Positions 1 to 9,784 of a DNA stretch of 64,000 nucleotides are shown piece after piece. Numbering within the stretch: the first letter of the stretch is position 1; every line of letters starts with the position of its first letter. Position numbers and translations under genes: made by a program. Source of the stretch: Acrasis kona (Eukaryota; Heterolobosea; Eutetramitea; Acrasida; Acrasidae); contig JAOPGA020000476.1 in the NCBI GenBank assembly GCA_026419775.2, forward strand, positions 1 to 64,000, written 5' to 3'. The notes under the pieces were generated by a model. That model saw only the letters and a list, made by a program, of their open reading frames with translations. It made no database searches and had not been told where the DNA came from.

Positions 1-1
1 A

Positions 2-838
2 CAAGCATATCATATTATACAACTTAACCACGTTCTTGATGATAAGTTTGATTGGTCTAAGGCATTTAATGAGACACAGATATCGTTAGACCTTTTACAA
101 GTTATTGAAACTTTATCAAAGACAAATCAAAACTCAGAAAATTCAATTCAAACTATCAAAAGTTTAATTGAAACAAGATGGAATTCCCTTGGTGTTTTAG
201 CAAGCATATTATCTGGAAGATGGAAAGCATTTAAAGGGACAGCTCAATTTTTTACAAAAGGGTCACAAGTAAAAGAAGGAAGGAACACATCATGGACAGA
301 TGTACTGGAGTTCTTTGAAGATGAGAAAATGGAGTTGTGTGTACATATAATTGCTGATTTACAAGTACAGTACTTTGCTCCAATGTTTAATCGTTGTCGT
401 CAGTATAATGGTTATGTAGCAGACAAGATGAAAAAGATTGTAAATGATGCATTACAGTCTATAGAAAATTCAAAGATTGATGACAGTATTGTTTTTAACT
501 ATTGTCATCAATGGATTGCTGAAAAATCTGTGGAGTTGAAAAATATGTACAAAGAAACAAGAATCAATGTTTGTAATGCAATAATAAATGAACACAAAAA
601 GTTCTTTAGTGGTTGGATAGACCCTAACCATCCTCTGTATTATGCTTCAATTGGCTCAAATGAATACTGTATTGAGGCACTTCAAAAATTACTTACATCA
701 CTTTATAATTCTGTTGATGTTGCTGGCTTGTTACAACACAAGGAAATAATAACTCAAGTTATTGAAAAAAAAATAACCTTGTGGCCAAGTTACGACGATA
801 TCCGTCATAATAGAGTTGATGAAATGTTGGACCTTTAA
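2..838 (+). mobile_element. hAT-like transposase fragment, cut by window edge
   Basis: An open frame runs from the left edge of the window to a TAA at 836-838, at least 278 codons; the first ATG (329) lies far inside it, so the true start is outside the window. Around positions 170-200 it encodes a T-R-W-N-S motif, which is typical of the central part of hAT-superfamily transposases (the RWNS motif precedes the alpha-helical insertion domain). The remainder is a hydrophobic/charged alternation without a recognised zinc finger. No terminal inverted repeat or target-site duplication is visible here. Neighbouring sequence to 9 kb is full of other transposon debris, including a BED-finger hAT piece at 7.8 kb. 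Family assignment rests on one motif and general composition, so it is moderate; the element may be intact upstream or already decayed. Confidence 0.5.
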
Positions 839-840
839 GA

Positions 841-1230
841 AACCATTGGTGCTTTGTGATTGAAAATCTGCTCTCATTTCTTCGACATGATGGGCATGGT
901 ACTGGAATTTTAAAAGATAAGAGCCTAATGCATCATCTTCATGTTCATACACTTGTTGATGCGTTTGATGTTCATATACAGGACCTTGATACATCTCCAA
1001 TCACTTTAATATCAAGGAGAATTTCTACAAAGATTATTGAATGCGAGGACTCGGAGAACAGCGATACGCTTGTTTATTATCATGGTAAACCTTGCAGAGG
1101 TGATCCATATAAAAGATCAGTTATTCGCACAATATTTGGACAAGAATATGGTAATGTAAAATATTACTTTTGTGTTACTGTTAATGGATGCTTATTCTAC
1201 AGCAAAATGTACTCAAAAGCGAAACAATGA
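841..1230 (+). other. ORF fragment downstream of hAT piece, no ATG
   Basis: This frame is open across about 130 codons directly after the hAT fragment but in another frame, and has no ATG at its head (the earliest start-like codon is GTG at 856). It ends at TGA 1228-1230. The product has several His/Cys-rich patches but no motif I can name. It may be the continuation of the same element after a frameshift, or a second degraded transposon protein. From 1252 another start-less frame continues into the duplicated segment at 1362. I see no evidence that it is expressed. Confidence 0.3.
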
Positions 1231-1361
1231 GTATCATATCTTGCTGAGCTATTGATCCCAAAAAAATCAGGAAGGTCTAAAGCTGCAAAGGTTGAGGGCA
1301 GAACAGCAGAAATACAAGTGTTCATCAAGATTGAAGAATACAGCTATGCTATTGTGAAGTT

Positions 1362-1811
1362 GTTCTCAAGCCTCTTTCTGTACTCCAAAAAATATCTACA
1401 ATACTCATGGAAACTTCCCGTTCCATTTGGACCGCTCGATGTGTTTACAAGGCAAATTGTGAACACAAGCAATCACCTTTCTTAGGACATACCTGTGGTA
1501 TTAATATCTTTTAGTTTTGATGCTGTGAAGTGAAAGTGAAACTGATTCTTCGCCTAATGAACTGTAAAGAAACCGATGGTTTGTACAGGACTTCGCCAAA
1601 CAATTGCTCAATAAAATGTTTGATAATTATATATCTTTTGAACAATACTAATAGAATGTTCATTATACAATACCTAATTACGTTTAGAACACTCTTTATA
1701 CCATTCAATGAATAGGTAATATACACAATAAAATAGTCTTCACGCTCATGACATGTATATTGATGACTTCATACAAGTCAACTCAACTGTGTCACTTACA
1801 ACCATTTCGGT
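1362..1811. repeat. Dispersed duplication, copy 1 (partner 7083-7534)
   Basis: Three blocks of this stretch recur in the same order at 7083-7534: a roughly 170 bp block (1362-1534 with 7083-7283), a 24 bp block (1567-1591 with 7438-7461) and a roughly 80 bp block (1727-1811 with 7463-7534). Identity inside blocks is very high, with a deletion of about 30 bp in copy 1 near 1482 and unrelated sequence between blocks. Both copies lie beside transposase remnants, so they are likely parts of one non-autonomous or decayed mobile element. Confidence 0.8.
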
Positions 1812-1989
1812 GATTTGTATATATAATTTTTTTGTGTAAGGTAACTCATCAATAACCATTGACGGGGGTTTTAAAACTACCAATAAACTATCAAGCTTAT
1901 CCCTGTTTTCAAAAAACCACCATTTGGAACAACAATAAGTTCAGCTCCATTTGTAATATCAGTTGATCGTAGGCAATCAAAACATTCAT

Positions 1990-2484
1990 ATGACAACAGG
2001 CACTGACATTTCACCTACACTATCTAGAACGGTACATGCTCACAAGTGCTCATATTGTACCGATATATTTCCTCGCCCAGGAAGACTTTTGGAATACTTG
2101 AGAAGAAAACATCCAGATCAAGACCATAACATAATCGGTGCACAATACAAACGGTTAAAGGAAAAACCTATGGATCATGTCGAGGGGCTAATTCTGCAGT
2201 TTCAACAAGAGGGTACTAGTTTTTTAAGAAACAATGTTCCAGACAAATGCCAGTGTAATCAAATACTAGCGGATCTGATCTATTTCTCAATCTCCCAAAC
2301 TTTAAGGAAGAGGAGAATGTCGATGACAACAATGATGATGACTTTAAGGAAGAGGAGAATGTCAATAATGAGGTTAATAACGATGATGTGGATGAAGATG
2401 ATTCAACGTGTGGTTTTTAAGAGCTTTTATGAAAAGAACTCAAATTACCTTGTGGGTCAAATTTCAAAAATATTTTTGATTTGA
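1990..2484 (+). CDS. Short ORF with degenerate C2H2 zinc finger
   Basis: From the ATG at 1990 the frame encodes 164 residues. Near the N-terminus there is a C-x2-C pair followed after twelve residues by Tyr instead of the expected first His, then the second His four residues later, so the C2H2 finger has lost one zinc ligand. The C-terminal part is created by a 42 bp tandem duplication (2299-2340 and 2341 onward) that yields two copies of a short basic peptide and many Met residues, which looks like out-of-frame translation. The segment 2228-2332 is also repeated at 4688-4785. Probably part of a mobile element rather than a host gene. Confidence 0.3.
   Translation: MTTGTDISPTLSRTVHAHKCSYCTDIFPRPGRLLEYLRRKHPDQDHNIIGAQYKRLKEKPMDHVEGLILQFQQEGTSFLRNNVPDKCQCNQILADLIYFSISQTLRKRRMSMTTMMMTLRKRRMSIMRLITMMWMKMIQRVVFKSFYEKNSNYLVGQISKIFLI
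2228..2332. repeat. Dispersed repeat, copy 1 (partner 4688-4785)
   Basis: About 100 bp here, beginning gaaacaatgttccagac, recurs at 4688-4785 with scattered substitutions and small indels. Both copies end just after a stretch reading aatgtcgatgacaacaa. They sit in the transposon-rich left arm and probably derive from the same element. Confidence 0.8.
2299..2363. repeat. 42 bp tandem duplication
   Basis: The unit starting actttaaggaagaggagaat occurs at 2299 and again at 2341, 42 bp apart, the second copy diverging after about 23 bp. The downstream partner repeat at 4688 has only one unit, so the duplication is specific to this copy. Confidence 0.8.
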
Positions 2485-2592
2485 TTTTTGTTATCCAAGA
2501 CAAATATGGACAGATCTTACAACAAACAAAAGTAAAATCAAATTCTGACATTTAATCGAATTGATATAGGTTTTTTAATTGATACCCTATTA

Positions 2593-3330
2593 TTAATTAA
2601 TCATCACCACTGTCCATATTATCTTCAACAGAGTTACGGTCAGATCACTATCAGAGTCACTATCAGAGTCACTTTCTGAGCTGCTTTCAGAGTAGTTTTC
2701 AATGCGACTGTTATGTTTTCTCATCTTCTTGTCTTTTCTCCTTTTCCAATTTAAACGGTATTGATAAATGTTTTTGAATACAATACTTCTCATTTCTTTA
2801 TACCACTTGTTATGATCACTGTCATCTTCATTTTCTATTACACTATGGACATCAGCCCAAGAAGTCCATCTTGTTCTTTTTATTTTTGACTGACTGTAAA
2901 AATTTCCTGGAACTGAGTATGTTGCTACCCGTTTGTTTATATCACTGAGTTTTTGATAGAGAGATGTTGATTTCTGAACACGGTTTTGATCTTTTGTTGG
3001 TTCACAAGACATAGAGCCTATGTGACCACTTATATTAGTGTGTGGATCATGTTCTACATACTGCCAATCCTCCACCATCTCTAAAAAATCTGCCAAAATG
3101 ACTTTGTTTTCTTCTATTGTCTCTCTTAATTTTTTTTTAGCATTTTCATTCTCCTGTGAAGTTTGAGAATTCTTCCATCGATACATCCACTTATAAAACG
3201 ATACATCATTTTTGGTAATGCTGTATTTTGTATTAAGGACTACTTTTATGCTAGTACCTTTTGAAATGGCTTGACCTTCACAAATGCAGCATTTTGGTTT
3301 TGGTTTACCCATATTTACAATACTAGTCAT
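2593..3330 (-). CDS. Hypothetical protein with acidic Ser/Asp tail
   Basis: The first ATG of this reverse-strand frame is at 3330, giving 245 residues to the stop at 2593. Near the N-terminus there is a C-x-I-C pair followed by a basic region; the C-terminal third contains an Arg/Lys patch and then alternating Ser-Asp/Ser-Glu runs (around 2640-2690), followed by a hydrophobic end that looks like read-through of AT-rich DNA. I recognise no family. Its position between transposon repeats, with no conserved domain, makes a mobile-element accessory protein as likely as a host gene. Confidence 0.35.
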   Translation of the reverse strand: MTSIVNMGKPKPKCCICEGQAISKGTSIKVVLNTKYSITKNDVSFYKWMYRWKNSQTSQENENAKKKLRETIEENKVILADFLEMVEDWQYVEHDPHTNISGHIGSMSCEPTKDQNRVQKSTSLYQKLSDINKRVATYSVPGNFYSQSKIKRTRWTSWADVHSVIENEDDSDHNKWYKEMRSIVFKNIYQYRLNWKRRKDKKMRKHNSRIENYSESSSESDSDSDSDSDLTVTLLKIIWTVVMIN

Positions 3331-3420
3331 AAAAATGGAACAAGTCAAGTTTTAGTGCTGTTATTATGAAAACCTAGACAGGTCAAAGAGATTTGAATTT
3401 AAAATTTAAAATTTTATTTT

Positions 3421-3930
3421 CTATGCTGTTGCAACCCACACATCATCCCTTAACCTTTGCTCTGTTACTTGNCTGTACTTTACTTTTGCGGCCCCGTTGA
3501 ATTCGTATAAGATTAATTTCACATCTACATAATAAGACCTTAACGTATTGTAAGCAGTTCCATAACAATCGCCATGGTAATTTATGTACCATTCTTCTAC
3601 CTCTTGTTGTTGTAAGGCTGGGATGTTGTTGGCAAATGTGTATGTGTAGACTCTCTCCGGGATCTTTATACCGTTCACTTTGGTGNACTTGACACTTTGG
3701 TCTCTTTTGACACCTGGCTGCCTGCCAAAATANTTGTCNAAAACTAGAAAGTTGGCCCCTCCCATTGAAATTGTTGGAGCTTTAGCTGTGGTTTCCCCNT
3801 TTTCAACATTTGGCTGAACGCGTCTATGCATTTCTTTGGCCATGTTTGAACAGAAAGACGTTAGTTCCCATTCCATACATAACTTTACTTCTTCACTAAG
3901 CCCCTCTTCTTCAAGCTGCACGACCGGCAA
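3421..3930 (-). CDS. Hypothetical ORF containing all the window's ambiguous bases
   Basis: A reverse-strand frame of about 169 codons ends at 3421. It has no ATG at its upstream end (the codon at 3930 reads TTG), so it is a fragment or a downstream exon; the first Met is about 18 codons in. Five ambiguous bases (N at 3472, 3686, 3733, 3739, 3799) all fall in this ORF, and nowhere else in the 64 kb. The protein is of ordinary composition, rich in Tyr and Val, with no motif known to me. The Ns suggest a collapsed multicopy or polymorphic sequence, which fits a repeated element. Confidence 0.35.
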   Translation of the reverse strand: MPVVQLEEEGLSEEVKLCMEWELTSFCSNMAKEMHRRVQPNVEXGETTAKAPTISMGGANFLVXDXYFGRQPGVKRDQSVKXTKVNGIKIPERVYTYTFANNIPALQQQEVEEWYINYHGDCYGTAYNTLRSYYVDVKLILYEFNGAAKVKYXQVTEQRLRDDVWVATA

Positions 3931-4271
3931 GTTCCTTCATTGTTCCGCCCAATAGATGTTATTGAAGTGGTTTTTGTTGTATAAGGTAAATTTTACTGTG
4001 TGTTTGGAGGTTTGTTTTGGCATGTTTTCTTGTTGTTTTGGGATGGGGGGATTACATGCTTGCTTTTATGCAGTCTGTTATTCGTCTTCCATTTTTGGAT
4101 TGCATGTATTTTTCAAAAAATTTGAGTTTTTGTATGAAATTGAACACATTGTCCTGTCCACCAAAACAATCCTCCAGCTCAATTCAATGAAGGTAAAAAC
4201 TAGATTATAAAATACTTAACAATGATTATAGATTATAAGGTTGAGCAAAACCTGCAGTTAGAATAGCGGTC

Positions 4272-4370
4272 AGGTTGAACAGATTAGAGGAGGAGAGGCA
4301 ATTCAGGTTGGACAGATTAGAAGAGGAGAGGCAATTGAGGTCAAACAGGTTAGAAGAAGAACATGAAGAG
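4272..4370 (+). repeat. Three 33 bp tandem repeats encoding an 11-residue heptad-like unit
   Basis: Units at 4272-4304, 4305-4337 and 4338-4370 are imperfect 33 bp repeats. They lie in an ATG-less open frame (about 4266-4442, stop TAA at 4440) and encode R-L-x-R-L-E-E-E-R-Q-L/F type units, a charged helical repeat like the C-terminal tails of many transposon-encoded SANT/Myb-like proteins. The reading frame looks like the last exon or the decayed end of such a protein. Confidence 0.6.
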
Positions 4371-4442
4371 AGGCATCTAAGGTTTTTAAATCAATGTTTA
4401 CAATTAGAGACACTAATTGCGGACCAAGGTGTAGAAATATAA

Positions 4443-5589
4443 ACGAATAACATTGGTATAAATGTTAGCCGAGCAAGAACCACCAACAAAAAAAAGTGAA
4501 ACTGGAGTAAGTCGCCCCACGCGCGTCCAGCCACTATAAAAGGCCTACAACACATCTGTATAAATAAATTTTATAATAAATATATAGGTTTATTGGGTAC
4601 AAGTGTTGTGTAAACGAATCATCATCCCAAAGGGTCGAAGGACAGTGTCATCTTGACACAAAATTTTTTCAAAAAAGAGCGTTGGACGAAACAATGTTCC
4701 AGACAAACGCTAGTGTAGATATACTAGCGGATCTATTTTTCAATCTCCCAAACTTTAGGGAAAGGGAAAATGTCGATGACAACAAACTTTTTCAAAATAG
4801 TACCACATATAAGGTCGTTTCGAATTTCAAATAACAAGCCAGAGCTTATCAAAGGATATTCAATTTGGACGAAGTAATCTGATGTTGATAAATCCAAATT
4901 AAACCCGATTGTTTTGAATGGTCAAATTATCCACTTTGACATTATACACAAATCTCATATATATACTTGGTCGACACTTTCTGCGTACTGTTTATATGAT
5001 GTTTCATACTGTTCGTTGGTTGTGCTGATTTTGCAAAATTATTCTAAATGTAATTATTTATTTATTTATTTATTTATTTATGTAAATTAAACCTGTATAA
5101 ATAAATAAATAATTTAATAATTATCTATATAAATAAATAAATAAATAATTACATCTAGAAGCCGGCGGCTCTAAAAAAAAGCATTGGAGAATATAGAGCT
5201 CTAGGTGTATAACCTGCCCTAAAATCTTTTTGATGGTAGACAATAAGATTGTTATGGGATGCTGCGATCCAGATGAATGCACATAAGAAGGTGTTCAACA
5301 TCCAGCGGGCAGGCGCCAGGGAATATATCTGGTTTTTGCTAGATCTAGTGCTGAAGCTGTTAAGTTTCATAGGGTTTGGAATTGGAATTCGCAACTTAAT
5401 CCTCGGTAAATAAATATTTTTGGTGACTATTATTTATTTAATCTTAATGATAATCCCTCGTTAGACCATTTTTTTAAATGTAACAAAGAAGTAAATCAAT
5501 ACAGGTACTGCATTTTGGTACCTTTACCCCTAAGGACAAAATTTTTGGTAATTTTATATTTAGAAAAAGATAAAAATATTTATTTACAA
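4443..5589. other. Non-coding stretch with repeat debris and an AT-rich palindrome
   Basis: No convincing gene. It contains the second copy of the dispersed repeat (4688-4785) and an imperfect inverted repeat, 5049-5085 with 5126-5153, in which tgtaattatttatttattt is mirrored by the complementary ataaataaataattaca with a loop of about 40-45 bp. The palindrome could be a MITE end or a simple-sequence hairpin. Confidence 0.5.
4688..4785. repeat. Dispersed repeat, copy 2 (partner 2228-2332)
   Basis: Matches 2228-2332 over almost its whole length, with a short deletion around the cagtgta segment and substitutions near the 3' end. It lacks the tandem duplication of copy 1. Confidence 0.8.
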
Positions 5590-6850
5590 TTAGATTGTTT
5601 TACAAATTCCTTGACCTTTTCCTTTGAAATTGTGGAACTCTTTTGTAACTGGGTTATTGCACTTTTTACACACAGGTGTTTTTCGCTTTTTTTTAAATGT
5701 TTCAGCCTCAACCTGATTGTTCTCATGAACAACTGTTGCAGCACCTTTGTTTGATGTCTTCCTCTTCTTTGGCCTCTCACCCTCAAGATTTTTGTATGAA
5801 TGATTGTAGTTCACAGATGAGTGTAATTCTTTTTTTTTCTTTGTTCTCACGTCTACAACTCTTGTATGCTGGCGTCTGTTGCCTAACTTTATTCTGTGCC
5901 TTCTGTAGCTCAATCTTCTCCAAAACTCGGCCAGTTTATAGCGCAACAACTAAATCAAGTTTTTCAAGTGCTGTCAATGTCACAGTTACATCACCCTCAT
6001 TGTGTCAAAGTAAGGCAAAATCAACGCGACCTTTATATGTTCTGAGGTAGTCCTTCCGTTTAGGAGCAGTCACTGTCAATTGGTTATTGAACAACTCATT
6101 ACCATTTGTGTTTGCTTTGTGAACATATTGGGGAAGAGTGTCCGCCAACTTGTCAAAGTAGTTGCATATCAATGTATATTTTAATTGTTGGTCTTCCTTA
6201 TTAAGGGTAACTAAGGCCTGTCTACTCGTGTTGCAATTAATACAGTTATCATGGATGCCTGCCCAATGATTTGGGTAATTATGTAAAATCTGCATTCTAT
6301 CTGGCATGCTCACATCCCTCTTATTACACATTTTAGAAAATGCTCCAAAACCAGACCATATTTTTGTGACTCCCTTGCCAACATTTACAGCTGCATGGTT
6401 CCTGTCATAAAGGTCTAAATACACAATTGTTTTATATACAACACCATCTATATCCACAGTGGGCTGATCCACTAAAAAGGCACTTTGCTTCCTCTTAACA
6501 AGAGCTGATGCACTACTATCATGATCATGACAATAAGTTAAATAGAAACAACAGAGTTCACCAAATATAAGTTGTCAAATTGTTTGCTTCGCAACATTCA
6601 AAAGATGCTCTTCAACTGACTTTTCAACAAGAACCTCCATTTCTGAAAACACTTTTTCAAAATATTTAAACCTCTTGTATTCATTATAATCTATTCCAGA
6701 CAAGAGAGCAGATGCCATTAATTGCTTGTTGCTTTTATTAATGTTATCTGAGGAGTAAAATGTTTTATTGGAAAAGCAAAGTGGACATCTTAGCAGCATT
6801 CTAAAGAAAGGGCCTTTATCTTTACATTGTATCACTTTAATAAAACTAAA
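5590..6850 (-). pseudogene. Mutator-like transposase remnant
   Basis: On the reverse strand one frame is recognisable from about 6850 to 5935 but is interrupted by TGA at 6575-6577, TGA at 6005-6007 and TAA near 5940, then shifts frame. Read in order it gives a cysteine-containing start, a segment of the form L-L-S-G-I-x-Y with many Phe/Lys, a D-x-Y-D-R-N segment, an H-x3-C-x2-C cluster, then N-E-L-F-N followed by a PK motif and an A-L-L/H-N-E-G segment. This order (Asp region, H/C cluster, NE-x-N and PK motifs) is that of the Mutator-like transposase domain found in many invertebrate and protist elements. The tail (5590-5700) has a C-x2-C then C zinc-ribbon-like pattern. Clearly inactive. 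Confidence 0.6.
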
Positions 6851-7082
6851 TTACATGATGCGATGGTCAGAATCAATAAGGTTATCCAGGATAATCTGAA
6901 ACCTGGCTTTGTTATTCGAGGCATTTTTAAATTTTGGGGAGCCATATTATTTGACGCAGCGTGGAATCGAAGGAAGCGAAGAGATGTCAGAGTTGCCGGA
7001 AGATTGGAAGAGGTCCATTTATGCTAGTTTGCTAGGATATGTTAGTATGGACACTTTCAAGCGATTCAACAAGCACTTCAGA

Positions 7083-7534
7083 GTTCTCAAGCCTCTTTCT
7101 GTACTCCGAAAAATATCTACAATACTCATGGAAACTTCCCGTTCCATTTGGACCGCTCGATGTGTTTACAAGGCAAATTGTGAACACGAGCAATCACCTT
7201 CTCGGGAAATGGGTAACACCGTCAAACTATTAGGACATACCTGTGGTATTAATATCTTTTAGTTTTGATGTTGTGAAGTGAAGGCACGTAGAATAAGAAT
7301 CAGTACGTAGCCATCGAAGTAAAAGTATGAAGCAATGAAGGTTAAAAACCAATTTGTTTAATAAAAGTAACATTCAAAACAATGTAATGAATGAAATGTA
7401 ATGAAAGTGTGATGTTTAATTAGGAGGACCTAACCCAAGAAACCGATGGTTTGTACAGGACGATAAAATAGTCTTCACGCTCATGACATGTATATTGATG
7501 ACTTCACTGAACTGTGTCACTTACAACCATTTCG
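7083..7534. repeat. Dispersed duplication, copy 2 (partner 1362-1811)
   Basis: Second copy of the three-block duplication. This copy is longer because it has about 150 bp (7284-7437) not present in copy 1 and retains about 30 bp lost there. Upstream (6909-7260) a frame remains open through the repeat and encodes a Trp/Arg-rich segment that resembles the C-terminal part of a retroelement protein, but this is weak. Confidence 0.8.
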
Positions 7535-7809
7535 TCAATGGTTTATGATGAGTTACCTTACACTAATATTTTATATATATACATCACTGAGAATTTTATC
7601 GCCACATGCTATTCTGTCAGAAAGCGATATTCTGTAAATTCGGATAATATTTGAATTATTTATAAATAACTAACAAATAATGTCAGACCCACGACGCAAT
7701 AAGAGACTATATATATATTTGAAAATAGTGATAATGAGGACGAATCGCAAGAGGTACATCCAGAGCAACCAGATCCTGAAATGCTAATGTGAATACAAAC
7801 AAAGGCAAT

Positions 7810-8504
7810 ATGAGAAGCTGCGTCCGACAGCATCATGAAAGTTTCAAAACGAGTAACGGTGAAGAGAGGATTAAGTGTTTGCACTGGAACTGGACTGCTA
7901 AACTTGATACTCCAACTGGAAATATAGCACGTCACTATTTTTGAAGCACAAATTAGAAAAGGACTCAAAAGAGCGCCCAGAACCATTGAATAGAGAACAA
8001 CTATTCAGAACAGATATTGTTCGTCATGTGGTTGAGAACAACCTTCCATTTACACATGTTGAGTCTCCCTCTTTTAGGACTATGATGCACAATGCAGGAG
8101 CCGATTATGCTGCTATTAGTGCCACTACTGTTAAAAGATCCAAGAGTTTCTTAAAAGTAGGGAATCTGTATGCAAAAGAGGTACATGAGCGATATGCAAA
8201 AGAATTTACGCAATTGTATGGAAATGAGAGTGCAAACACAATCAAATTTCATAGTGTAATTCATATGTTTCATGAGGCGCTCTTGTTTGGTCCACCATGT
8301 ACCTATCACTCAAAACCGTTTGAGCATTACCATCAACAACAAAAGAGGCTTGCTGGGCAATCGACAAGCACCGGAGAAGAATTTGCCAATAAAATCACAG
8401 AAGTTTTAGAAACACTACGATGCCATTACCACGAGACTGACGAGTCTGAGGTGGCAAAATGGTTTATAATTGACGACAACAAATTGAATAAGCAATCAAC
8501 GTGA
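7810..8504 (+). pseudogene. hAT transposase remnant with BED finger, frameshifted
   Basis: An ATG at 7810 opens a 44-codon frame that encodes a BED-type zinc finger (K-C-x2-W, then T-P-T-G-N-I-A-R-H), in which the second Cys is replaced by Trp. The frame stops at a TGA just after a run of T (about 7937-7943); shifting by one base continues seamlessly as LKHKLEKD and then into a segment N-L-P-F-x-H-V-E-S-P-x-F, the hallmark of hAT transposases after the BED finger. Further on, the protein changes to a K-F-H-S-V-I-H-M-F and F-G-P-P-C pattern seen in other transposon proteins rather than the usual hAT core, so the remnant may be chimeric. The stop is TGA at 8502-8504. The single-base shift and lost ligand show it is dead. 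Confidence 0.7.
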
Positions 8505-8702
8505 ACTTGAGTAACCCAGAAGATGGACAAGATTTGAATGGATGATTCGCTTCCTGAGATTATAGAGAAACGATGGTAAATATTAAAGACTGGACAAGCT
8601 ACAGCTGCAAGCCTGGATGCACCTTGTGATGGATGAAAGAATATGGAATTAGAACTTATAATAAATATTGTACATACCTTACACATAAATAGTCATGCGA
8701 AG

Positions 8703-8773
8703 GTCGTTCTAGTTTAATGGTAGAATATAGGTTTGTGGCACCTGAGACACGAGTTCGATTCTCGTGAACGACA
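8703..8773 (+). tRNA. tRNA-His (GTG)
   Basis: Cloverleaf folds completely: 7 bp acceptor (gtcgttc with gaacgac), D arm gttt/gaat with a 7 nt loop, anticodon stem taggt/acctg around the loop ttgtggc giving anticodon GTG, and T arm acgag/ctcgt with ttcgatt. Discriminator A. The base at -1 is G, as used by tRNA-His, and a T-run terminator follows. The D loop has normal size, unlike the Leu and Ser genes in this window. Confidence 0.93.
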
Positions 8774-9038
8774 TCATTTTTTACTATTGTTGTCAAAATG
8801 AGCTAGAAGATGAATGAACGCATCGTTGTTTGTACATGAAGATGGATAAACGCAATTATTTCGATGTACATGTTCAATAGTGCAAACTAATGTCGGAACT
8901 CTATTTTAAAGTAGGTTTGTTAGCTTTCCATTCTTTTATGCGAAAATGGCTTAAAACAAGGATTGGCGACAACACCACCTTCCTTACCGTACGTATCTGC
9001 CTAACGACTGGTAAAACTTATAAGAATTCAATTAAACG

Positions 9039-9245
9039 TCATCCTCCACGTTCTAAAATCTGGTTTAGCAGGACCCTTTGGTTTACCTTCAAGTTGGTTA
9101 CAGCAGATCCAACTTCTTCAATTACACTCACCCCGTTTCCACCAACTGCGGGAAAAACTCTGTTTTCTTACCGTAATTTCCTTGTATCAATGCTAAGGTC
9201 ACCAGGGTTTACAGGAGACATCATTTTAACAACTTGATTTGATTA
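9039..9245 (-). pseudogene. Decayed mitochondrial enoyl-reductase (MECR-like) gene
   Basis: On the reverse strand a single frame encodes M-S-P-V-N-P-G-D-L, then a stop, then P-A-V-G-G-N, then G-x2-V-I-E-E-V-G-S-A-V-T-N-L-K with Arg-Val, before another stop at 9039-9041. These three blocks in this order match the N-terminal catalytic domain of trans-2-enoyl-CoA reductase (MECR/ETR1, medium-chain dehydrogenase family): the PVNP, PAVGGNEG and VGSxVTxLKxGD motifs. At least two stops interrupt it, and the sequence on both sides (8890-9430) continues to degrade, with a frame change just upstream. The nucleotide-binding half is not recognisable. Another MDR-family reductase is the alternative. Confidence 0.5.
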
Positions 9246-9430
9246 TGTTCTACTATTTCAATTCTATTAGGGAGCTCGAAAGGAGCAATGTGATCCTTGT
9301 CCAGTCTGAGGTGACGTTTACTCCGCGTCAAGTTGTACTTTTTCTCTATGAACTGTGACCAAGTGGTTGTGCTCTGTAGGTTGTTGACGGAGGGCTGTGG
9401 GATGTGAAACATTTTAGTTTTGAAATTCAC

Positions 9431-9784
9431 TAGTGGTGTATCGGTATCTTTGCTTGGGGTAGAAATTTTAGCTGGTTATTGGTTTTATCGTTTGTTTTTA
9501 GACAAACAAACTACGGCAGAGCCTCCAACACATCAAGTATTGCGTGAAATAACTTTCGTCTTCATCGCACTTACAACAGCAATTACAAGACTTCCGTTAT
9601 AAAATGTCACTAAACAAGTTACGGCTCAAAAAAGAAGGCTATGTTTGCCATGTTGAATAGGTCCTCTATTGTCGTTTTTGCATTGTCTGTGAAGTCGTCA
9701 CTTCGACAATTTGCACAAAGTGCTTCGGAGGCAAATCACACAAAGTAACATAAAATAAAGAATGTATTTTTATAATTAAGCACT
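9431..9784. other. Gene-poor spacer with a presequence-like short ORF
   Basis: No firm gene. An ATG at 9641 begins a 35-codon ORF (stop 9746-9748) rich in Ser, Arg, Ala and hydrophobics without acidic residues near the start, as in mitochondrial presequences; it may be an orphaned first exon. Otherwise nothing is recognised. Confidence 0.25.

Noticed and set aside
8890-9237. Forward ORF over the MECR-like region
   Set aside because: The recognisable conserved motifs are on the reverse strand; this frame is an antisense shadow.
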